DNA of 5,165 bases from Candidatus Bathyarchaeota archaeon (GTDB lineage: Archaea; Thermoproteota; Bathyarchaeia; Hecatellales; Hecatellaceae): positions 1 to 5,165 of the forward strand of contig DAOVDL010000054.1 in assembly GCA_030669485.1 (NCBI GenBank), read 5' to 3'. The first letter of the stretch is position 1. The number at the start of each line of letters is the position of its first letter. A program made the translations under genes and the position numbers. Positions 1-5,021 of this stretch are shown here, piece after piece. The notes under the pieces are model-generated. The model was given only the letters and a program-made list of their open reading frames with translations. It ran no database searches and was not told the DNA's origin.

Positions 1-10
1 GAAGTGTGAC

Positions 11-751
11 TTGGAAGTTCAGATTAAAGATTTGAGGAAAGTTCAGCTTAATGATCCGCTCTTTGTAATAAGCTTCCCAAGCGTAGGTATGGCTGGGCTG
101 ATAGCTGCCGACCATATAGTTCAGGAACTAGGGATGGATGAAGTAGCCTTCGTTGACAGCGAGGCTATACCACCATATACCACTGTTGAAGCGGGTCGGT
201 TGAAACGGCCCATAAGGATATGCGTCAATGAGAAGAAGAATCTCGTCATAATGGTTGGAAGCATCTTTGTACCGCCAAGCTTAATCAACCCCCTCTCCGA
301 TGTTCTCATAGAGTGGTTGAAGAAGCAGGGAGTAAGGGAGGTTGTGGCGTTAGCAGGGGTGTCATCGATTAAGCCAGCTGAGGAGGCTTCGAAGGTAGTC
401 TGCGCAGCCACTGACAATGTGTGCGAGCGTTTGAAGCAAAAAGGCTTAGAGATTATGGACAGCGGTCTAATAACGGGGTTGGCTGGAGCGCTTCTCGTCA
501 AATGTGGTGAAAACGGCATCCGAGGTATCACCCTTTTAGCCGAGGCGGCAGACAATAAACCTGATGTTGAGGCAGCTCTGAAGCTCATAAGAACCCTGAA
601 CGATTTATACAATCTCAAGATCGATACCTCCCAAGTTTCGGAAGAGGTAGAGCAACTGAAGCAGCAATTTAACAATATGGTGAAGCAGTACAGCTTAGAG
701 AAGAAGCGAGCAGGAGTTAAGGAAGAAGGCAAGAAATCCTTCTACATCTAA
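11..751 (+). CDS. PAC2-family proteasome assembly chaperone (PbaA/PbaB-like) with C-terminal HbYX-type tail
   Basis: This 246-residue protein belongs to the PAC2 family, archaeal relatives of the eukaryotic 20S proteasome chaperones Pba1-Pba2. Visible family marks are the N-terminal strand and glycine turn DPLFVISFPSVGMAGLIA (residues 15-32), the FVPPS segment near 86-90, the strand-glycine VVALAGV (111-117) and the SGLITGLAGALL region (151-162). The tail from about 209 to 236 is charged and heptad-like, probably a coiled coil, and the last three residues are Phe-Tyr-Ile. That fits the hydrophobic-Tyr-X motif that proteasome activators and Pba1-Pba2 insert into pockets of the 20S alpha ring. 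A cytosolic role in proteasome assembly or activation is inferred. The start is TTG at 11 with no good ribosome binding site. The frame is open to the left edge, so a start outside the window is possible. An out-of-frame TGA at 7-9 could end an upstream gene. The family call is firm; which paralogue it is remains uncertain. Confidence 0.88.
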   Translation: MEVQIKDLRKVQLNDPLFVISFPSVGMAGLIAADHIVQELGMDEVAFVDSEAIPPYTTVEAGRLKRPIRICVNEKKNLVIMVGSIFVPPSLINPLSDVLIEWLKKQGVREVVALAGVSSIKPAEEASKVVCAATDNVCERLKQKGLEIMDSGLITGLAGALLVKCGENGIRGITLLAEAADNKPDVEAALKLIRTLNDLYNLKIDTSQVSEEVEQLKQQFNNMVKQYSLEKKRAGVKEEGKKSFYI

Positions 752-776
752 TTCAAGAATGATCTTCTATAATCAG

Positions 777-786
777 TATATTAAAT
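777..786 (+). promoter_or_regulatory. Possible archaeal TATA element upstream of pus10
   Basis: TATATTAAAT lies in the 79-base AT-rich gap between the PAC2 gene and pus10. An archaeal TATA box centred here would place transcription start near 805-810, giving a leader of roughly 20 or 70 bases depending on whether TTG 831 or GTG 876 is the start codon. It would serve the pus10-rpl21e-rpo4 block. The call rests only on AT-rich composition and position; no clear BRE purine run was recognised beside it. Confidence 0.35.
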
Positions 787-865
787 CCTAGGTCAGCTCA
801 GATTGGCTAAAGCTTCAGAGAGAAACGGAATTGAAGAATAAAAATCCATCATTGAGGAGCACTCA

Positions 866-871
866 GAGGAG
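866..871 (+). promoter_or_regulatory. Shine-Dalgarno-like GAGGAG supporting a GTG start for pus10
   Basis: GAGGAG sits four bases before GTG 876, an in-frame codon 15 codons downstream of TTG 831. The same hexamer serves rpo4 in this window (2494-2499), so the organism appears to use it. No comparable element precedes TTG 831. This site is the main reason for choosing GTG 876; the four-base spacing is on the short side. Confidence 0.5.
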
Positions 872-875
872 TAGG

Positions 876-2186
876 GTGCTGAAACTTGCAGCCGCGCTCA
901 TAGAAGACCACTATTTATGTGACAACTGTCTAGGTCGACAGTTCGCCAATTTGGCCTATGGGACAAGCAACGCAGAGCGAGGTCGAGCGTTGAAGGGTAC
1001 CCTCACTTTGGAGACTCACAGTATGCTTGCTGAAGGCAATCCAAGAGCCGAGAACCTTTTAAGAAACCTAGCCTCCCACGGCATGTTCAATATGGCTAGG
1101 AACACTCTGATGAAAATGGGCATCACCGTAGACAGCTCCGAGCACCCCCCATGCGAGCTTTGCCAAGGTAAGCTTCAAGAGGTTGAGAAGTTAGCTGATA
1201 AGGCTTTGAAGGCGGTTAGAGGATACCAATTCAAGAAGTTCCTAGTTGGAGCTAAGATACCTGAGGAAGTCGTGGAGAGGGAGGACTCTCTTAGAGCTGC
1301 CTTCAAGGTCGGGTGGGGTGAAGCCATCAAGGGGGAGTTCACAAGAGAGATAGGCAAAGTCATAGCCATGAAGACGGGGAAGACTGTTGAGTATAAGAAT
1401 CCTGAAGTCACTATAACGGTCAACCCCTATGAAGGGAGAGTAAACTTTCAGGTTACCCCCATCTTCTTAGAGAGCCGGTATAGGAAGATCGTAATCGGCA
1501 TACCACAGACGCGTTGGCTCTGCCAAAAGTGTAGAGGAAAGGGTTGTGAGCTATGTAACGGCACAGGGAAGAAATATCCTGAATCAGTTCAGGAGATCAT
1601 AGCGGGGCCAATCTTGAAAGCAAGCCGAGGCGTCGACACCAACTTCCACGCAGGCGGGAGGGAAGACATAGACGCCAAGGTTCTTGGCTCTGGGAGACCC
1701 TTCGTCATAGAGGTAAAATTCCCTAAGAAGCGAAGCTTCAAACTTGAGAGGGTCATGGAGGCAATAAACCGAAGCGGCAAAGTTGAGGTGGGCACACTCA
1801 GCTTCGTTGATCGAGCTGCTGTCAGGATGGTTAAAGAAGAGGAGCGCGCCGAGAAGACCTACCAAACCGTCGTGGAGTCGGAGAAGCGGGTGACCAAGAA
1901 AGAGTTAGCAGACATTGAGGATGCCTTCACTGATGCTGTAATACATCAGTCCACCCCACACAGGGTACTTCACAGGCGAGCAGATAAAGTAAGGATAAGA
2001 CATGTTTATGCAGTTAAGACCAAAAGGCTCTCAGCCAAACGCTTCGAGTTAACTTTACGCTGTCAAGGCGGTCTTTACGTCAAGGAACTGGTGAACGGGG
2101 ACAAAGGACGTACAACCCCGAATATAGCCGATTTCCTAAAGAAAAAGGTTAAATGCGTAACTCTCAGTGTCTTAGATATTAAATAG
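876..2186 (+). CDS. pus10: tRNA pseudouridine synthase Pus10 (tRNA pseudouridine 54/55 synthase)
   Basis: Archaeal Pus10 isomerises uridines 54 and 55 in the T-loop of tRNA, replacing bacterial TruB for position 55. Read from GTG 876 the protein has 436 residues. The N-terminal THUMP-containing region opens with LCDNCLGRQFA and carries two CxxC pairs (Cys15/18 and Cys93/96) expected to bind zinc. A second cluster, CQKCRGKGCELC (Cys216/219/224/227), lies before the catalytic domain. The active-site segment is GREDIDAKVLGSGRPF (261-276), and Asp266 aligns with the catalytic aspartate. The C-terminal family marks HRRADKVR (366-373) and YVKELVNGDKGRTTPN are present. The frame also extends back to TTG 831, adding 15 basic residues; I prefer GTG 876 for its GAGGAG and because homologues as I recall them begin close to the first CxxC. 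rpl21e follows after 15 bases, so co-transcription is likely. Family confidence is very high; only the start is in doubt. Confidence 0.95.
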   Translation: MLKLAAALIEDHYLCDNCLGRQFANLAYGTSNAERGRALKGTLTLETHSMLAEGNPRAENLLRNLASHGMFNMARNTLMKMGITVDSSEHPPCELCQGKLQEVEKLADKALKAVRGYQFKKFLVGAKIPEEVVEREDSLRAAFKVGWGEAIKGEFTREIGKVIAMKTGKTVEYKNPEVTITVNPYEGRVNFQVTPIFLESRYRKIVIGIPQTRWLCQKCRGKGCELCNGTGKKYPESVQEIIAGPILKASRGVDTNFHAGGREDIDAKVLGSGRPFVIEVKFPKKRSFKLERVMEAINRSGKVEVGTLSFVDRAAVRMVKEEERAEKTYQTVVESEKRVTKKELADIEDAFTDAVIHQSTPHRVLHRRADKVRIRHVYAVKTKRLSAKRFELTLRCQGGLYVKELVNGDKGRTTPNIADFLKKKVKCVTLSVLDIK

Positions 2187-2201
2187 TGGTAGCGAACAGG
2201 G

Positions 2202-2495
2202 ATGAAGCGGTCACAGGGATACAAGTCCAAGGGAAGGAACCTCTTCCGTAAGAGCCCCCGAGAGCGAGGCATGAGATCTCTAGGGTACCTTCTCACGGAC
2301 TATAGCCTCGGTGACAAGGTTCTGATCTCCATAGACCCAAGTTTCCATAAAGGTCAACCATACAGACGGTATCACGGCAAAAGCGGCATAATATCTGAGA
2401 GAAGAGGAAAAGCCTACGTTATAAATGTCCAAGACGGAGGCAAGACGAGGCAGATAATAGCTAAGGCTGAACACCTCAAGAGGCAGCAAATCTGA
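2202..2495 (+). CDS. rpl21e: 50S ribosomal protein eL21 (L21e)
   Basis: This 97-residue basic protein has the full length of archaeal eL21, a large-subunit protein shared with eukaryotes and absent from bacteria. Diagnostic segments are the N-terminal KRSQGYKSKGRNLFRKSPRE (2-21), YLLTDYSLGDKVLISIDPS (29-47) with its GDKV turn, the RYHGKSGII loop (56-64), RGKAYVINV (68-76) with the SH3-like barrel strands, and the C-terminal AEHLK (89-93). The ATG start gives the usual N-terminus. The gene begins 15 bases after pus10 and no strong Shine-Dalgarno motif is visible in that gap. Its TGA stop overlaps the GAGGAG that serves rpo4, so the two genes are probably read from one mRNA. Nothing is missing or unusual. 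Confidence 0.97.
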   Translation: MKRSQGYKSKGRNLFRKSPRERGMRSLGYLLTDYSLGDKVLISIDPSFHKGQPYRRYHGKSGIISERRGKAYVINVQDGGKTRQIIAKAEHLKRQQI

Positions 2496-2499
2496 GGAG
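2494..2499 (+). promoter_or_regulatory. Shine-Dalgarno site for rpo4, overlapping the rpl21e stop
   Basis: GAGGAG shares its first two bases with the TGA stop of rpl21e and lies nine bases before ATG 2509. It is the clearest ribosome binding site in the window. It fixes the rpo4 start and suggests that ribosomes ending rpl21e can re-engage at rpo4. Confidence 0.75.
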
Positions 2500-2508
2500 T
2501 TAAACTAT

Positions 2509-2835
2509 ATGCCCAAAAAGATAATCGAAAGCAAACCTCTCACTCTACCCCAAGTCACGACCCTGTTGAAGGGCTTAGACCGTGAACTCAGTCAATTCCA
2601 AAGAAAGACCCTAGACTATGTGTCGTCTTTCTCAAAAATCTCCGCGAAGGATACTGAGAAACTGGTTGAGAAGCTGGTGAAATCATATGACATCGATGTT
2701 TCGGAGGCAGTTCAGATAGTTAACTGCATGCCTGAAACCGTTGAGGAACTTCGGGTATTCATGCCCAGACATAAGGTCATTGAGGCTGAGAAGCTGAAGC
2801 AGATGCTGAATCTTCTGGATGAATATAGGGCGTAA
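2509..2835 (+). CDS. rpo4: DNA-directed RNA polymerase subunit Rpo4 (RpoF), Rpb4 homologue
   Basis: Rpo4 pairs with Rpo7 to form the stalk of archaeal RNA polymerase, which aids open-complex formation, transcript binding and termination. The 108-residue length is typical. The N-terminal part KIIESKPLTLPQVTTLL (4-20) matches the tip region that packs on Rpo7. The rest forms the HRDC-like helical domain: QRKTLDYVSSFSKISAKDTEKL (31-52, a run of helices), then YDIDVSEAVQIVNCMPETVEEL (60-81), where the 'I.N..P.TVEEL' pattern is the family hallmark. A charged C-terminal helix ends in LLDEYRA. The start has a good ribosome binding site. Pairing with rpl21e and pus10 is a known archaeal gene order. 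A small hairpin and a 141-base AT-rich gap follow, so this gene may end its transcript. Confidence 0.95.
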   Translation: MPKKIIESKPLTLPQVTTLLKGLDRELSQFQRKTLDYVSSFSKISAKDTEKLVEKLVKSYDIDVSEAVQIVNCMPETVEELRVFMPRHKVIEAEKLKQMLNLLDEYRA

Positions 2836-2849
2836 CATCTAGAGATGTT
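2834..2849 (+). terminator. Small hairpin at the rpo4 stop codon, possible transcript end
   Basis: AACATC and GATGTT form a six-base perfect inverted repeat around a four-base TAGA loop. The left arm includes the last two bases of the rpo4 TAA stop. The right arm runs into a T-rich stretch (TTTATGATATAAT). The stem is short and AT-rich, and archaeal termination relies mainly on U tracts rather than hairpins, so this is a weak call that fits the break between the two gene blocks. Confidence 0.2.
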
Positions 2850-2976
2850 TATGATATAATCCTTGACCCATGAAATATGCATATTTTTAGGTATTGAGCA
2901 AATCCATAAGGATTAAAGGGTAAAAAAGTTGATTGTTGTATAGGAGAAGCTTCATTCTTAATCAGGGGTCATACTA
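2836..2976. other. AT-rich intergenic gap between rpo4 and the DUF655 gene
   Basis: This is the longest non-coding stretch in the window, 141 bases. It contains no credible small gene: the ATG codons present close after a few codons. It holds part of the hairpin after rpo4, the 14-base palindrome at 2873-2886 with a T-rich run to 2888, an A-rich run TAAAAAAG at 2921-2928, and a weak ribosome-binding match GGGGTCAT at 2965-2972 just before ATG 2977. It probably carries the promoter of the DUF655-ksgA-mtq2 block. Either the ATATTTTTA run or the TAAAAAAG run could be the TATA box. Confidence 0.5.
2873..2886. repeat. 14-base perfect palindrome, possible operator or part of a promoter
   Basis: AAATATGCATATTT equals its own reverse complement. 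It lies about 90 bases before the DUF655 start, directly followed by TT and A, so its right half also forms an AT-rich TATA-like run. Symmetric sites of this size at promoters often bind dimeric regulators, but AT-rich palindromes also arise by chance and no second copy was seen in the window. Confidence 0.35.
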
Positions 2977-3534
2977 ATGGAGAAGAGACGCTATGAGGAG
3001 GTCGCCTATGCACTAGACTTCCTCCCACGGGGCAAGGCTGGTTTTGGCAGAGAGTTCATAGCCGACTCTGTGGTTCAGATGATTGGAGAAGAGTTCTTCA
3101 CTTTGTTAGAGGCGACTGTGCGGCCAGATGTTACAATCAACATTAACGAGAAGCTCTACATCGGAAAGGAGACGAGGGATAAGGTAAACCATATCCTAGG
3201 CCGTATAGCCTATGAGAAGCTGACCTCTACAGCTAAGAGTGAACTTCCAGTTGTCGTTGAGATGATCGTGAAGCAGTATGCAGACAAATATGTTCAGTTC
3301 TTCAATTCAGCTCAGGCTGTCACTCCAAGGATGCATTCCTTCGAGCTACTGCCAGGTATCGGGAAGAAGTATATGTGGCACATCGTAAATCAGAGGGAGC
3401 GGAAGCCCTTCCAGAGCTTTCAAGACATTCAAGAGCGGACGGAGATACCTGACCCTATGAAAGCTGTTGTGAAGAGGGTTATCGAAGAGCTGACCAATGA
3501 CCAAAAATACCGTTTGTTCACACGTCAAACCTGA
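2977..3534 (+). CDS. DUF655 family protein (COG1491), predicted RNA-binding, helix-hairpin-helix containing
   Basis: This 185-residue protein matches archaeal DUF655, a conserved family described as predicted RNA-binding with no established function. The N-terminal half starts with YEEVAYALDFLPRGKAG (6-22), a family hallmark, and continues with short strands (VVQMIGEEFFTLLEATVRP, 32-50) resembling an OB or S1-like fold. A middle helical region (66-110) leads to a helix-hairpin-helix motif, ELLPGIGKKYMWHIV (123-137), followed by KPFQSFQDI (143-151), the pattern of nucleic-acid-binding HhH domains. A Lys/Arg-rich helix closes the protein. No catalytic motif is seen. The ATG start has the weak ribosome binding match GGGGTCAT four bases upstream of it. 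The TGA stop shares its last base with the ksgA ATG, so the two proteins are probably made together. A role in 30S maturation alongside KsgA is inferred from context only. Confidence 0.9.
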   Translation: MEKRRYEEVAYALDFLPRGKAGFGREFIADSVVQMIGEEFFTLLEATVRPDVTININEKLYIGKETRDKVNHILGRIAYEKLTSTAKSELPVVVEMIVKQYADKYVQFFNSAQAVTPRMHSFELLPGIGKKYMWHIVNQRERKPFQSFQDIQERTEIPDPMKAVVKRVIEELTNDQKYRLFTRQT

Positions 3535-4367
3535 TGAGAACAATGCAGTTCTCAGACTATGTTAAGAGATCTCTCAGAGAGTGCGGTGTGCGTCCTCGGA
3601 AGAGACTTGGGCAGAGTTTCACTATAGATCAACATATAATGCGTCTGATGGTGGAACATGCTAAGCTTGGGAGAAGGGATATAGTTCTTGAGGTAGGTGC
3701 AGGCTTTGGCCACCTCACCGAGATGCTTGCCGAGAAGGCTGGAGAGGTTCTTGCAGTCGAGGTGGATCCCAGACTTGTTGAAGCATTGAGAAGGCGGTTC
3801 CAAGGATTCAAAAATGTCCGGGTCGTGCATGGCGATTTTCTGAAGCTAGATCTTCATGGTCAGTATACTAAGGTTGCCTCTGATCCCCCATACCATGTAG
3901 CTTCCAAAATACTCTTCAAGTTGCTTGAGGAGAAATTCGATCTGGGGGTCTTGCTATTTCAGGAGGAATTCGCTCGTAGGTTGGTGGCGGAGGTTGGAAG
4001 CAGGGAGTACAGCCGACTTACAGTCATGACCTACCTGTTAACAGAGGTTGAACCTATAGAGTGTGTACCAAGTTCCTCCTTCTACCCCAAACCCAAAACG
4101 GCATCCATGATGGTGAAGCTTAAGCCTCGAAAACACCCCCCATTCAAGGTAGCTGACCAGAGAGCCTTCGAGGAGACCGTTCGATTCATGTTCAGTCAAA
4201 AAAGAAGAAAGGTTAACACAGCAGTCAAACTCATGATCAAGAGAGGCATCATCAGAGACGTTGTTGATCTCTCTAAAGACATCCCCTACCTTGAAAGGCG
4301 TATCTTCACACTCAAGCCTGAAGAGTTCGAGAAACTCTCCGAAGCTCTCTGCAGCAGGGGGTTATGA
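3534..4367 (+). CDS. ksgA: 16S rRNA adenine dimethyltransferase (Dim1/KsgA/RsmA)
   Basis: Enzymes of this family add four methyl groups from S-adenosylmethionine to two adjacent adenosines in helix 45 near the 3' end of 16S rRNA, a late step and checkpoint in small-subunit assembly. The 277 residues show RKRLGQSFTID (22-32), SAM-binding motif I LEVGAGFGHLTE (52-63), acidic motif II VEVDP (75-79), GDF (100-102), catalytic motif IV DPPY (117-120), EEFARRLVA (144-152), SFYPKPKTAS (182-191) and the C-terminal FSQKRRKVNTA (220-230). Motif IV is unusual: this family normally has Asn first (NLPY or NIPY), here Asp (GAT codon at 3882-3884). The ATG at 3534 overlaps the DUF655 stop by one base. ATG 3543 (Met4) is an alternative start. 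No Shine-Dalgarno motif is seen, which fits re-initiation after DUF655. The downstream methyltransferase gene overlaps by four bases. Confidence 0.94.
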   Translation: MRTMQFSDYVKRSLRECGVRPRKRLGQSFTIDQHIMRLMVEHAKLGRRDIVLEVGAGFGHLTEMLAEKAGEVLAVEVDPRLVEALRRRFQGFKNVRVVHGDFLKLDLHGQYTKVASDPPYHVASKILFKLLEEKFDLGVLLFQEEFARRLVAEVGSREYSRLTVMTYLLTEVEPIECVPSSSFYPKPKTASMMVKLKPRKHPPFKVADQRAFEETVRFMFSQKRRKVNTAVKLMIKRGIIRDVVDLSKDIPYLERRIFTLKPEEFEKLSEALCSRGL

Positions 4368-4960
4368 GTATGCCGCCTCCCCTAAAACTGGTGACACCTC
4401 CCAACGTTTACAAACCCGCGGAAGATACCTTTCTACTTCTCGATAACCTAGATGTTAGGACAGGAGAGACCGTTCTCGAGGTAGGATGCGGAAACGGAAT
4501 CGTAGCTCTAACAGCCGCTCAACATGCGAGCAGAGTCGTAGCAACAGATATAAACCCATCAGCAGTTGAGGCAGTCAAGCGAAATGCAAAGCTGAATAGA
4601 CTGGAAGGCAAGGTTGACGCAAGAGTTGGCCCCCTCTTCAGACCAGTTACTGGCGAGCGTTTCAACCTCATAATTTTCAACCCCCCCTACCTACCAAAAG
4701 AACCAAAGGAGAAGGTAGGCAGGCTTGAGATGGCTTGGTCTGGTGGACCAACTGGTCGTGAAGTAACTAACATGTTCATTGAGAACGTTAGGATGTTCCT
4801 CAAGGAAGGCGGGCGAGCACTCCTTATACAATCCTCTGTTTCAGCTGGGGAGAAAACGATTGAGCATCTAAAACGGATAGGCTTCTCAGTGAGGGTGTTG
4901 GGCAAGAAGAAGCTTGACTTTGAGACCTTACTTTGCCTTGAAGCGCAGTTGAAATCTTAG
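4364..4960 (+). CDS. mtq2: HemK2/Mtq2-type protein glutamine methyltransferase (probable aRF1 GGQ methylase)
   Basis: This 198-residue class I SAM methyltransferase matches the short archaeal/eukaryotic HemK2 group, which lacks the N-terminal domain of bacterial PrmC. In eukaryotes Mtq2 with Trm112 methylates the glutamine of the GGQ motif in release factor eRF1; the archaeal target is expected to be aRF1. Seen here are VYKPAEDTFLLLD (15-27), the N-terminal signature; motif I VLEVGCGNG (37-45); the acidic ATDIN (60-64); catalytic NPPY in FNPPYLP (105-111), the N5-glutamine motif; and WSGGPTGRE (125-133), a family-specific loop. An ATGA overlap with ksgA implies translational coupling. GGGGGTTAT at 4357-4365 resembles a ribosome binding site and is better spaced for ATG 4370 (Met3), so the true start may be two codons later. 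Methylation of other proteins (the human homologue KMT9 modifies histone H4) or of DNA is less likely. No trm112 partner gene lies in the window. Confidence 0.87.
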   Translation: MSMPPPLKLVTPPNVYKPAEDTFLLLDNLDVRTGETVLEVGCGNGIVALTAAQHASRVVATDINPSAVEAVKRNAKLNRLEGKVDARVGPLFRPVTGERFNLIIFNPPYLPKEPKEKVGRLEMAWSGGPTGREVTNMFIENVRMFLKEGGRALLIQSSVSAGEKTIEHLKRIGFSVRVLGKKKLDFETLLCLEAQLKS

Positions 4961-5021
4961 CTAACATTGGCAGTTGGTAAACTTTTTCTAGAGAGGGTTA
5001 CATCTATTCTCCGATACATGT
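4961..5021. other. Short intergenic gap with possible terminator and promoter elements
   Basis: These 61 bases separate the mtq2-like gene from the last gene. GGTAAACTTTTTCTA (about 4976-4990) combines an AT-rich run, which could act as a TATA box, with a five-T tract, which could act as an archaeal U-tract terminator. A TATA role would place transcription start close to 5005-5012 and give a very short leader, consistent with the lack of a nearby Shine-Dalgarno motif before ATG 5022. Neither role can be decided from sequence. Confidence 0.3.

Noticed and set aside
121..732. A 203-codon open frame on the minus strand across the PAC2 gene
   Set aside because: It lies wholly inside a well-recognised gene, its predicted protein is rich in Ser/Thr/Arg with no recognisable motif, and long antisense frames are common opposite genes with this codon use.
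788..825. A stretch resembling a tRNA D-arm (GGTCAGCTCAGATTGGC and following bases)
   Set aside because: There is no matching acceptor stem, anticodon arm or T-loop (GGTTCRANNCC) downstream; the sequence passes straight into the pus10 leader and coding region.
1584..1865. Minus-strand frames of 93 and 68 codons inside pus10
   Set aside because: They oppose the most conserved catalytic part of Pus10, have no ribosome binding site of note, and their composition looks like a reverse reading of the real gene.
2836..2976. A small protein gene or structured RNA in the rpo4-DUF655 gap
   Set aside because: Available ATG codons close within a few codons, and apart from one short hairpin and one palindrome no extended complementary arms or kink-turn/box C/D motifs were found by eye.
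4261..4446. A 61-codon plus-strand frame across the ksgA/mtq2 junction
   Set aside because: It overlaps two recognised genes in another frame and its product is low-complexity Ser/Thr-rich sequence with no family signature.
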